A stretch of 64,000 nt of DNA. Source: Coprobacillus sp. CAG:698 (lineage in GTDB: Bacteria; Bacillota_I; Bacilli_A; ML615J-28; CAG-698). Shown here in pieces: positions 35,013-45,000 of the stretch. The position numbers and the translations under genes were made by a program. Under the pieces are notes generated by a model that did no database searches, was not told where the DNA came from, and saw only the letters and a program-made list of their open reading frames with translations. Within the stretch, counting starts at the first letter, position 1. Each line of letters begins with the position of its first letter. Location: the NCBI GenBank assembly GCA_000431235.1, contig HF988734.1:286513-350512 (forward strand), written 5' to 3'.

Positions 35013-35036
35013 AGAAAAATATTAGGAGTTAAAAAA

Positions 35037-35753
35037 ATGTCAATGTGGAATCCATGGAGAGGATGTAAGAGATGTAGTGAAGGTTGCTTGCATTGTTACA
35101 TTCATAAGGGTGATTATAAAAGAAATTTTAATACTAATGATATTGTGCTGACAAAAGATTATATGAAGCCTATTCAAAGAATGAAAAATGGAAACTATAA
35201 GATGAAAGCAGGACTAGTTTATACATGCTTTTCTACTGATTTTTTGATAGAAGAAGCAGATAAGTGGCGAGATGAATGCTGGAAAATGATAAGTGAAAGA
35301 TCTGATTGTACGTTTTTATTTCTTACTAAAAGAATAGAAAGATTTAAAAAATGTATTCCTGATGATTGGAACAATGGTTATGATAATGTTATTGTTTGTT
35401 GCACAATTGAAAATCAAAAGAATGCAGACTATAGGTTATCAATTTTTAATAAACTTGCAATAAAACATAAATGTATAGTCGCTCAACCATTACTTGAAAA
35501 AATAGAAATTGAACAATATTTAGATGGCATTGATTTGGTTGTTGTGGGTGGTGAATCTGATCACAATGCCAGACTTTTAAACTATGAATGGGTTCTAGAA
35601 ATAAGAGAACAATGTATAAGGAAAAATGTTAATTTTGAATTTAGACAATGTGGTACACATACAGTTAAAGGTGGAAAAGAATATACAGTTCCAACAAAAC
35701 TTTTGTGTAGACAAGCAAAACTAGCAAATATAAATTATAAAAAGACTAAATGA
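35037..35753 (+). CDS. DUF5131 (phage Gp37/Gp68-like) protein
   Basis: The 238-residue protein opens with WNPWRGCKRCSEGCLHCY, the Cys cluster of the DUF5131 family, followed by LFLTKRIERF and VVGGESDHNARLLNYEWV, both family hallmarks. The arrangement resembles radical-SAM-type iron-sulfur proteins, but the exact C-x3-C-x2-C spacing should not be assumed to prove that activity. Family members occur in phages and accessory regions, with unknown function. AGGAG precedes the ATG. Confidence 0.8.
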   Translation: MSMWNPWRGCKRCSEGCLHCYIHKGDYKRNFNTNDIVLTKDYMKPIQRMKNGNYKMKAGLVYTCFSTDFLIEEADKWRDECWKMISERSDCTFLFLTKRIERFKKCIPDDWNNGYDNVIVCCTIENQKNADYRLSIFNKLAIKHKCIVAQPLLEKIEIEQYLDGIDLVVVGGESDHNARLLNYEWVLEIREQCIRKNVNFEFRQCGTHTVKGGKEYTVPTKLLCRQAKLANINYKKTK

Positions 35754-35792
35754 GTTAATTTTCTATCAAAATAGTAGAAATTAACTCTTTTT
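35752..35792 (+). terminator. Terminator of the DUF5131 gene
   Basis: GAGTTAATTT pairs with AAATTAACTC with inner CTA/TAG pairing, followed by TTTTT. It begins within the stop codon. Confidence 0.8.
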
Positions 35793-36026
35793 GTGATGAG
35801 TAAACATAACTATAATTAGGTTTAGATAAGTTTATTTAAAGTAATTGTATTTAATATAAAAAATAAAATGATAATATATTAATGGTAAATAATTTGTAAC
35901 AATTTATAAATAAATGGAATTTATTGTCTTGTTTGTATTCATATTTTGTCATTGAATATAAATAATTGATAGACATTTTGAAATAAATATGTTAGAATAA
36001 TTGTGCTAAATCTTGTGGATGTAATT

Positions 36027-36719
36027 ATGAAATATGAAGTAATTGGATTTACATTTTATGAAAATGATAATATTCCTAATGTCTCATATGTTACTGACAA
36101 ATTAATTATGGCAATTGTAAATAAAATTAGAAAAGATAATCTCAAGATATCAGGATACGATCATCAAGAGTGTGGATGGACACCTGTTCTTAATACAGGG
36201 CAAAAGGCAAACTTCTCGCAAAGAGCTTGGGGAGAAATAATGGCAATAGCTTTATGTACAGAGCAGTTGACAGGTCATGAGTACTCAATATATGGTTGTG
36301 CTAATAGAGCAATAGAAAAGTCTAACGATAATATTATTTATTCTTTAGATTCTTCGCCTAATTTAGATGAAATTAGAGATTATTATAATATAAATATAAG
36401 TGAAAAAACATATGAAGATTATAAAAGAGAAAATAAAGTTTTTAATATGTTTATTCCTTTAGATATAAGTCTTGCAGATCCACTAGATATAATAACATTT
36501 ACATATAAAGATAAGGTAATTGAATTTACTATTATTGATAAATGTGTAAAAGCAAATTCAGAAGAAATAGAGTGTGAGTTTAATGAAAAAATAAGAGATT
36601 ATGATTCTATAGATAATAGATTTATAATGATTATCGAACCAGATAAATTATATTCTTTCAACTCACTAAAGAAAGCATTTTTGTTAGAGGTATTAAGAGA
36701 ATATGAAAAGAAATTATAA
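36027..36719 (+). CDS. Hypothetical protein
   Basis: The protein has about 230 residues, beginning MKYEVIGFTFYEND; an in-frame GTG at 36003 is an alternative start, and neither has a strong ribosome site. It has no membrane segment. The central part (WGEIMAIALCTEQLTGHEYS) is slightly enzyme-like, but no family is recognised. Its end overlaps the next gene by 17 bases. Confidence 0.5.
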   Translation: MKYEVIGFTFYENDNIPNVSYVTDKLIMAIVNKIRKDNLKISGYDHQECGWTPVLNTGQKANFSQRAWGEIMAIALCTEQLTGHEYSIYGCANRAIEKSNDNIIYSLDSSPNLDEIRDYYNINISEKTYEDYKRENKVFNMFIPLDISLADPLDIITFTYKDKVIEFTIIDKCVKANSEEIECEFNEKIRDYDSIDNRFIMIIEPDKLYSFNSLKKAFLLEVLREYEKKL

Positions 36720-37593
36720 TAAAGAATTAAGAATATTAAGAATATTTAATCCGTTTATTTCTAAAACGTTAATTCCTATTTTTGATTTTTTCTTGAGTAT
36801 GTCAATAAAGAATTTAAAAAATGACAAAGAATTAACTGTTTCAAAATTTAAAGTAAAATCATTTGATGACTATGAAGTTAAGGTTTATGGATTTTTTCCA
36901 AGAGAAAAAACTGATAAAAGCATAATATATTTTCATGGTGGAGCATTTTATATGAAAGGTTCACCTTATCAATATAATCTAGTTCGAAAATATGCTAAAG
37001 AAGCTAACATTAATGCTTTCTTTGTTGATTATAGGTTATCTCCAAAGCATAAATACCCAGTTCCTGTATTAGATGCGTTAGCAGTATACAAATGGTTAAT
37101 TTCAAAAAAAGAAGAGTTTGGTATTGATCCTTACAAAATAGGTGTTGGTGGAGATAGTGCCGGTGGAAGCATCGCAACAAGTCTATCAATTAAAATAAAA
37201 GAAGAAAATCTCATAATGCCAAAGTTTCAAATGCTCATATATCCCGTTTTAGATGATAAAATGAATACAAATTCGATGAAAGAGTTTTGGAATACACCAA
37301 TGTGGAATGGAAGATTAAACAAACAAATGTGGGAGTATTATCTAGCAGATGTTCCTTATAAATCACCATTCGAAAATGTAGTTAACGTTCCAACTTATGT
37401 AGAAGTGACTGAATATGATTGCTTACGAGATGAAGGAATTAATTATTATAATTTATTGTGTGAAAAAAATATTCAAGCTTTTTTGAATGAAACAAAAGGA
37501 ACAATGCATGGATATGATATTTTATACAAAACACAAATTGCTAAAGAAAATATTAAAAAAAGGATAGATTTCATTTCTAGTATATTCAAATAA
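36703..37593 (+). CDS. Alpha/beta hydrolase of the HSL/esterase type
   Basis: This 296-residue protein has the oxyanion-hole motif FHGGAFYMKG, the nucleophile elbow GVGGDSAGGS (Ser about residue 152), an Asp in TEYDCLRDEG and a His in GTMHGYD, completing the catalytic triad of the hormone-sensitive-lipase family. It probably hydrolyses short acyl esters in the cytoplasm. The start overlaps the previous gene, so translation is likely coupled. It is followed by tRNA-Leu. Confidence 0.88.
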   Translation: MKRNYNKELRILRIFNPFISKTLIPIFDFFLSMSIKNLKNDKELTVSKFKVKSFDDYEVKVYGFFPREKTDKSIIYFHGGAFYMKGSPYQYNLVRKYAKEANINAFFVDYRLSPKHKYPVPVLDALAVYKWLISKKEEFGIDPYKIGVGGDSAGGSIATSLSIKIKEENLIMPKFQMLIYPVLDDKMNTNSMKEFWNTPMWNGRLNKQMWEYYLADVPYKSPFENVVNVPTYVEVTEYDCLRDEGINYYNLLCEKNIQAFLNETKGTMHGYDILYKTQIAKENIKKRIDFISSIFK

Positions 37594-37653
37594 ATTTATA
37601 TTTTGTCTTAAAAGTATTTATTTTCAAAATAAAATATGATATAATATTCGTAT

Positions 37654-37740
37654 GCGAGAATGGTGAAACTGGTAGACACGCAAGGTTGAGGGCCTTGTAT
37701 TAGCAATAATGTGTGAGTTCAAATCTCATTTCTCGCACCA
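37654..37740 (+). tRNA. tRNA-Leu (anticodon GAG)
   Basis: Acceptor arms GCGAGAA and TTCTCGC pair. The anticodon stem CAAGG/CCTTG encloses TTGAGGG, giving anticodon GAG, and a long variable arm is present. The T arm has GAGTTCAAATCTC, and CCA is encoded. A TATAAT box lies 9 bases upstream. Confidence 0.95.
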
Positions 37741-37752
37741 TTTTGAAGTGAT

Positions 37753-37786
37753 AGGTTTGATACTAAAAATAGTATTAAACCTTTTT
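37753..37786 (+). terminator. Terminator of tRNA-Leu
   Basis: AGGTTTGATACT pairs with AGTATTAAACCT, followed by TTTT. It is the same hairpin type as after tRNA-Gly. Confidence 0.85.
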
Positions 37787-37929
37787 AAAAACTCAATTAC
37801 TTGTGTACATAAAATTATTTATATTGATACAAATATATTGCTTATAACAATAGTAATAGCTATTTTTCAATATTTATAATATACAAAAAAGTGGATTATT
37901 TTATTTAAATAATGAGGTGAAGGGTTAAT

Positions 37930-38691
37930 ATGAGTATTATTGATTCATTTGATAATAAAACAAAGCCATTAATTGACATTAGTTTCCTTTATGATGAAAA
38001 ACATTTTTATGCTGATGTGTGTATAGTTTCATTTTCTAGACATGTCTTAGATATGTTTTTAGAAAGTTTTGAAAACAAAAGTATTGGCCATGTTGGGACA
38101 TCTAATGGTCCTATAGAAATATATCTATTTGAATTTGAAGGGAAAAAACTTTTGTTTTATATGAGTCCTATAGGTGCAAGTGCTTCTTCAGCAATAATGT
38201 ATGAAGCCCATTATGTCTCTGGGGCAACAAAATTTATTGTATATGGTTCATGTGGAGTTATAGATAAAGATAAATGTAGTGGAAAATTAATTGTTCCATC
38301 ACATTCTTATCGTGATGAAGGAGTTTCTTATCACTATATGGCTCCATCTGATTATGTTGAGATAAAAAACTGCAATAAAATAGTAGATATTTTTCAAAAG
38401 TACAATTTGCCATTTGTAGTTGGTAAATCTTGGACAACAGATGCAGTCTATATGGAAACTCAAAATAAGGTTCAAAAAAGAAAAGAAGAAGGTTGCGTTT
38501 CGGTTGAAATGGAATCATCTGGTTTGCAAGCAATTTGTAATTACTATGGATTTGAGTTGTATACATTCTTTTTCCCTGCGGATGTATTAGATGGCGATTT
38601 ATGGAGTAAAGCTAATCTTGGTGGGGAAATAGAGCATAATATTCAAAGGGAAACATTTAAAGTAGCGCTAAAAATAGCTATGGAGATTTAG
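37930..38691 (+). CDS. Nucleoside phosphorylase family protein
   Basis: This 253-residue protein has the PNP/UDP-phosphorylase landmarks: GSCGVI in the phosphate-binding region, SYRDEGVSYHYM, WTTDAVYMET and the ribose-binding VEMESSGLQAI. It would cleave a nucleoside with phosphate to give base and ribose-1-phosphate, in salvage. The SYRDEG segment points toward uridine-phosphorylase-like members; substrate is not certain. GAGGTGAAGG precedes the ATG. Confidence 0.85.
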   Translation: MSIIDSFDNKTKPLIDISFLYDEKHFYADVCIVSFSRHVLDMFLESFENKSIGHVGTSNGPIEIYLFEFEGKKLLFYMSPIGASASSAIMYEAHYVSGATKFIVYGSCGVIDKDKCSGKLIVPSHSYRDEGVSYHYMAPSDYVEIKNCNKIVDIFQKYNLPFVVGKSWTTDAVYMETQNKVQKRKEEGCVSVEMESSGLQAICNYYGFELYTFFFPADVLDGDLWSKANLGGEIEHNIQRETFKVALKIAMEI

Positions 38692-38697
38692 TATAAA

Positions 38698-38728
38698 TAG
38701 GCTAGGATAAAACCTGGCTTTTTATTTT
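38698..38728 (+). terminator. Terminator of the phosphorylase gene
   Basis: GGCTAGG pairs with CCTGGC across a short A-rich loop, followed by TTTTTATTTT. Confidence 0.6.
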
Positions 38729-38861
38729 ACATAATTATTTTAAAACTTTTAACCTTTTAAAAAAAATTTAAAAATATGGGAAAATGAGTAATATAATGTA
38801 AATAAAGCAAAGAATTATAGCTAGAAAATAATATTGATTATGTTTACAAGTAATAAAAAAT

Positions 38862-38892
38862 ATCATCTAGACAAAAAATAGATGATTTTTTT
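38862..38892 (+). terminator. Hairpin terminator in the spacer
   Basis: ATCATCTA pairs with TAGATGAT around an A-rich loop, followed by TTTTTTT. It isolates the giant surface-protein gene from the left. Confidence 0.75.
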
Positions 38893-39012
38893 ATATTTTT
38901 AGTAAACAAATTTCTCACAAATAAAGAAAAATATAACATTTAAAAGTTTATATATATGTAATTTATTTAAAAATTACGTTGTGCTAGTTTTGTTATTAAA
39001 AAAAATTAAAAC

Positions 39013-39041
39013 TTGACACTAACTTAAAAATTAGGTATAAT
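39013..39041 (+). promoter_or_regulatory. Strong promoter of the first giant surface protein
   Basis: A consensus TTGACA at 39013 and TATAAT at 39036 have a 17-base spacer. Confidence 0.85.
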
Positions 39042-39086
39042 GAAACCGAATATGAATAATATTTAATAATCAAAAGGAGAAGTAAT

Positions 39087-42000
39087 ATGATGAAATCAAA
39101 AAGAAGATTTATTTCATATGTGTTTATGACTTTATTATTGGCCATTTGCACAATGTTTTTTTTATCTTGTAAAGATCCAAATAAAGAAAACAGAGAGCAA
39201 GTATCAGTTACTTACGAAACAAATGGAGGTAAGGCAATCCTTAAGTCTGTAGTTGACAAAGGTGATACGATAGTGTTACCAATCCCTAGTTATGAAGGAA
39301 AAGAATTCATGGGTTGGTTTTATGATGAAAACTTCAACTCTAAAACTAACGATAGAATTACTGTAGAATTAGATATTATTCTATATGCTAAATGGGGAGT
39401 TTATTTAAACTTTGATACTTATGGAGGAGTAGAGTGTACCTCTAAACTTTATAACCTTGGTGATAAAATTGGTGCTCTACAAACAACATATAAAGATGGA
39501 TACATTTTTATGGGTTGGTTCTATGATGATAAATATACTAATAAAGTTTATGAAAATGATGTAATCAATAATAAAACCACTATTCATGCATATTTTTCAA
39601 ATGAAGCAAGTGGAACTATAAAGAGAATTGAAAGTGTAAAAAATGTTTCCTCAAACCCTAGTATTGTTTTAAATTCAAAGGCTGTACTCAACAACAGTAA
39701 CGTTAATGAGTATGTGAGAATGGAAAACTCAAGTGGTAAGGTTATAGAAGTAATGATTAAACCAGGAGAAATAAATGGTGAATATATATTTGAACCTTTT
39801 GAAAGTCTGATACCAGGTGAGATTTATTTTATAAAGTCATTAAATTCTAGTAATAAATTTACTAGGGTTGATGAATCACAATTAGATGAAGCTGATGAAG
39901 TTTCGTTAACAATATATAGAGAAGAAAAACAAATAATTGAAAAGAAAGAAACTACTCATGTTTTGAATTCATATGTAATGGATTATCAAGAAGGAGTATA
40001 TACTTTTCTTGATAATGGCTTAGAAAAAGATGTAAATAGATTAATTATTAAGAAGGATATAAATATTGAATTCAAAGAAGGTTTAATAATCACAATCGGT
40101 AAAAGTAGTGAAGAAAGTGTTGAAGATTATATTTGTAAAATAATAGCATCAAAGATTGAAAAAATGCAATTTGTTGTTGGTGATTCAATATTAGAAGATG
40201 AATTCTGGGTGCTAGATGTTGTTACACCAAATGTAGATGACATATATGATGATTTAGATGTCTTCTGTACTAGAAAGGTTGAACTTGAAGATTATATTGA
40301 TTTATCTAGTGAAGAAATAATAGATAATATTAGTAAAAATAAAGGTGTTACTAGACTTAAAAATTCAATAACTAGTGCCATACCATATACTCCAACAATG
40401 GAAGAATATATGAAAGGTTTTTCTGATGAAGCTAGTAAAGAAGCATTCTTGTTGTCATTATCTTCATTTTCATTTAATCGTCCTATTGTTAAGATTAGTA
40501 TAAGAGGAACAGAACTTGCATTCTCGATTAAACTTAGTGGAGAATTAAAAATAAAGAATTTCAAATTAGAAATTACAATTGAAATTGAAAACCAAACATC
40601 AATTGATTATTCGTTTTCTATTACAAAATCTGGTAAGGTAACATTAAATCCATTACTTTGGTTTTACACAAACCTACAAGTAAACTTATCAAACGATTTT
40701 TCAATAAAAATTAATGCGGAAGTATCTTTTGGTGAAAAAGATAATGTTAATGAAATTAAAAATACGGTAGATATTTCTAATGAAATTAAAGAAATCTTAG
40801 GTGAATCAAAAGAAGGATATAACAAATTATCAGAATCACTAACAGGAAGTCCATTCTTTGATGAAGATGGATCTGAACTTGACTATGTTGATATTTTCAA
40901 TATCCCATTAGGAAAAATACCTGTACCTGTTCCTATTGTTTCATTCCAAATAGATTTTAGTGTTGTTGGCTCAATAGGTGCAAAAGCTGGACTATATATT
41001 GATTTCTCACATCATTATGTGGAATCAACAACTTTGACAAATGGTGAAGCTAATGAAAATGGTAAACCATCAATGTATAAGGAATTTAAATTTAATAGAG
41101 TAACAACAAGAAGTGAAATTGATTTATCAATTACTCTTAAGGGACAAATTGGATTTAGATGTGGACTAGAAGCTAAGTTTTCTTTGTCAGTATTAGGATT
41201 CAATGATGTTGCTTCTGTATATGTTGCCTTTAGATTTGGCCCATACATTGAAATCAGTGGTTTAGTAAGTTTTAGATATACATATGATGCAGTTAAGAAA
41301 ATAAGTGCTACGCAAATACAGGGGGGAATTTATCTTGAAGTCGGATTATTTGTCAATGCAAAATTAGGAACTCATTTCTTAAAATTTGACATCAACATTG
41401 ATTTATTTGATCATAAAATAGCATTATATGATGTCGGAGAAAGATTAATCCCATTAGAGTTTGAGGAAAAAGAGAATGGACCAGATAATCCATATCAAAT
41501 TTTCAAACGTTATTCAGGAGTTGCAACAAGCAAACTGATGATGAGATATATAGATATAACTACTGGCGAAAAAGTTGTTGATAGAGCTAATAATAATAAA
41601 TATGGCTATAGTTATGAATATGATATAGAATTTGTTGATGTTCCAGATTATCAAACTGATGATTATCAAGACTATGTAACTTTAAATTATGGTTGCCAAA
41701 CTGTTATTAGTAGAAACTTTATGCTCAAGTCGTTAAAATTTGTTGTTAGAATAACGCTTAAACCTAAGCAAGGAGTTCTTACAACAGGTGTAAGCAGAAT
41801 AGTATATATGGAATATTATAATGAAAAAGGAAGAGATTTGATAGAATCAACACAAATATTTGCTAATTCATATAATAATCCTTTAGGATCTAAGCATTAT
41901 GAAGAAATACAAAAGACAAATGTGATTGAAGGAGAATATGTTACTCCTCCTCCACTATCAGTATATGATTTACCTATACGTCAAGGTTATTATTTAGATA

Positions 42001-45000
42001 TAGATGATTTGTGGGAAAAATACTATCCTGGAATAGGTAAAGTTGATGAAAATTGGGATGGTAAATTCCCGAAAATTACTTATGATAACACAAATAGAGG
42101 AGTTCTTTACAGATTAAAATGGAAAGTTAAAACATATAATTTGAAATTATATACACCTATTTATGAAAGTTCAGAATCAATAAAGGATAACGAACTAATA
42201 GGTGAATATGAGATGAAATATGTGCCTTATTTAAGAGCGTTTATAATTAACACTAATGAATTGATTATTAATTCGTATCCAGGTAAAAGATTTATTGAAT
42301 TTAGAGCATCTAATGGACTTACATTATTTAATAATATTTTTAGTTTAAACAATAAACAAGGATTTTATAAAGACTTTGGATTTGAAGATGGACAATACTT
42401 AATTATGAGAGTTGATGAATCATTAAATACTTATATTAATGATTTTAAAGATATGGAAAAAGAATTATGTATGTATGCTACATATGAAGATACTAACACA
42501 TTCAAAGAAACATATGTTTTAAGAACAGATAGTATTGAGAGAGTTAGTGTAACATATAAACCATTTGATTATCAGCACAAAGATATTAGACCTTTACCTC
42601 CTACTGAATATGAAATTGGGAAAACTTTTATGTGGAAGGGTAATGAATACATAATAACAGGTTATCAGGATTTGAACCCATCTTTAGAAAACATTGATAA
42701 TTGTCGTTATATTAATGTTAAAGATATGCCTAATGTAACTAAAGATAGAATTTATTATGTTCTCTTTGAAAGAAATAATTATGATTCTATTCCAATTCAT
42801 TATATATATGTATATGCAAATGGAGTTTTAGTAGGTAGTTATGGTGTTAAGGAAGGCGAACCTATAAATTATGAATTAGTTAAAATAAACATAAGCGATT
42901 CAGTAATTATAGGAGGATTAGTTGGATGTCCTTCATGGAAAGTAATGGATGAAATATGTGAAAGTGCAACAGTTACTTGGCCTGATTCTTTACCAAGTCA
43001 AATGCCTAAGAATGATATTAAATGTAATGTTACATGTGAATATACATTGAAAAATCATACGGTAAAATTTGTAATTGATGAAAAATATTCATTTGCTGGT
43101 GACCTAGATATAACTACTGAAAATGGTAATAAGGTATATACTGTTTATGGTAGACCATGGGTGCAAGGTGCGAATAATGAAGACGCATATTATAGTATGC
43201 CTCTAGTTAATAACTATTTTGATAACTATACAAAAAAGTACTATGTTTTTGAAGGTTGGGTAAACGAAGATGGAGACTATTATCCAATAAATGTTTCAAA
43301 GGCATTTGTAAAATCAGAAATTTATACGCCAGTATTTACTGAAAAAGTAGTTCCTGTTACTATTCAATTCATTAATTATACAAGTTATGGATATGAATAT
43401 TATTACAAAGTAATACAAGGTAATTATTATGGAAAAACTTTAGACGAAGTTATTAAAAATGAAGGTATTGATAATCCATCAAGATTAGATGAAAGTAATA
43501 AATACACTTATAAATTTAATAATTGGGGTGTTAACTCTAAGGAATATGTTATTGGAACTGAAAATGACATTGATGGAAATGTGAAGACAACCTTAATATT
43601 TAGAGCATATTATGATGAAGAAAAAGCTATTCATAAAATAACATTTGATGCTGGTGAAGGTAAATTTGCTAATGGCAGTAATAAAATGGTTGTGCAAGGA
43701 GCATTTGATGAAATAATTGATTTTTCTAATCTTATCCCACAGGATTATAAAAATAGTATGGGTACATTTGTATTTGCCTTTTGGACAGAAAGGTTATATT
43801 CAGCTGAACATAAGATAGATACATATAACTTTTTAATCGGAACAGAGGACAAAACATATTATGCATACTATAACTTAAATCCAGCAACTATAACTTTAAC
43901 ATTTAAAGGACAAGTTGAAACTGAAAAAGAAGATGGAACAGGAGTTGTATATTTCAATAATAATTTACAAGAAACAACTCTTACAGTAAGTCAAAAATAT
44001 GGAACATATTATTATATAAATGCAAGCATGTTTGCAGTAGATAGTAAATCAAAGACATTTAAGCCAGATTATTTAAGATGGATTGTAAATGGAAAAGAAT
44101 ATATAAGTGAATTTTATAATGACAATTATATGGCATGCATTCCATTTGATAATGATGCAACTGTAGAAATAGTATTTAAAAAACCAGTCCCTAAAAATAT
44201 AAATATTACATTTGTGTCCGGAGGATATTGCTACGAGTTAAGTGGTGAAAAAATAGAGGATGTTTATTGTAATGGTTATATGAGTGGTTTTAGAACTGTT
44301 GCTAATCTAAATATGGAATATGGCTCACAAATGGAAGTTCCTTCAGTATCTTACTATAACAGCAAGAATTATGTATTTAGTCACTTTGAAGCTGTAAAGG
44401 AAACAGAAACAGGTGAAAAGATTATAAAGAAGGTATATCCAGGCGAAATAATAATATTTGATGAAAATTGTGATTATTATGGAGTATATGTTCATGATAC
44501 AAACAAAGACATTATAATATCTTTATATGCAGAAGAGCACTATTCAGTAGCAGAAGAGAATAGTGAATATACTTCAGGATTATATTTATTCAAAGATAAT
44601 AGTTCGTTCAAACAAATTTCTGGTAAGTATGGAGATTTAATTAATCTTGAATTTGAACCTGTATGCAAGGGTATGATTTTTACAGGATGGACAGTTACAG
44701 GTAAAGATTTCATTAGTAAAGAAGATTTTAATGCTATGCAATTTACTGAAAAAGAAACATATTATGCAGTTTACAAACGTGATGAAAATACTAAATATAC
44801 AGTAACTTTGAATGCTGCAAATGGTAGATTTGATGATAACTCTTATAAAAAAATTGCGGAAGTAAATTATGGAAAACTAGCTGCTACGCTTCCAATACCT
44901 AATCCAGATCAAGAAGAATTAATATTTAGTCACTATGAGGATGAAAGTGGAAATATTATCACAAGTATAAGTGAAAGCATTGAACTATTTGCTATTTATG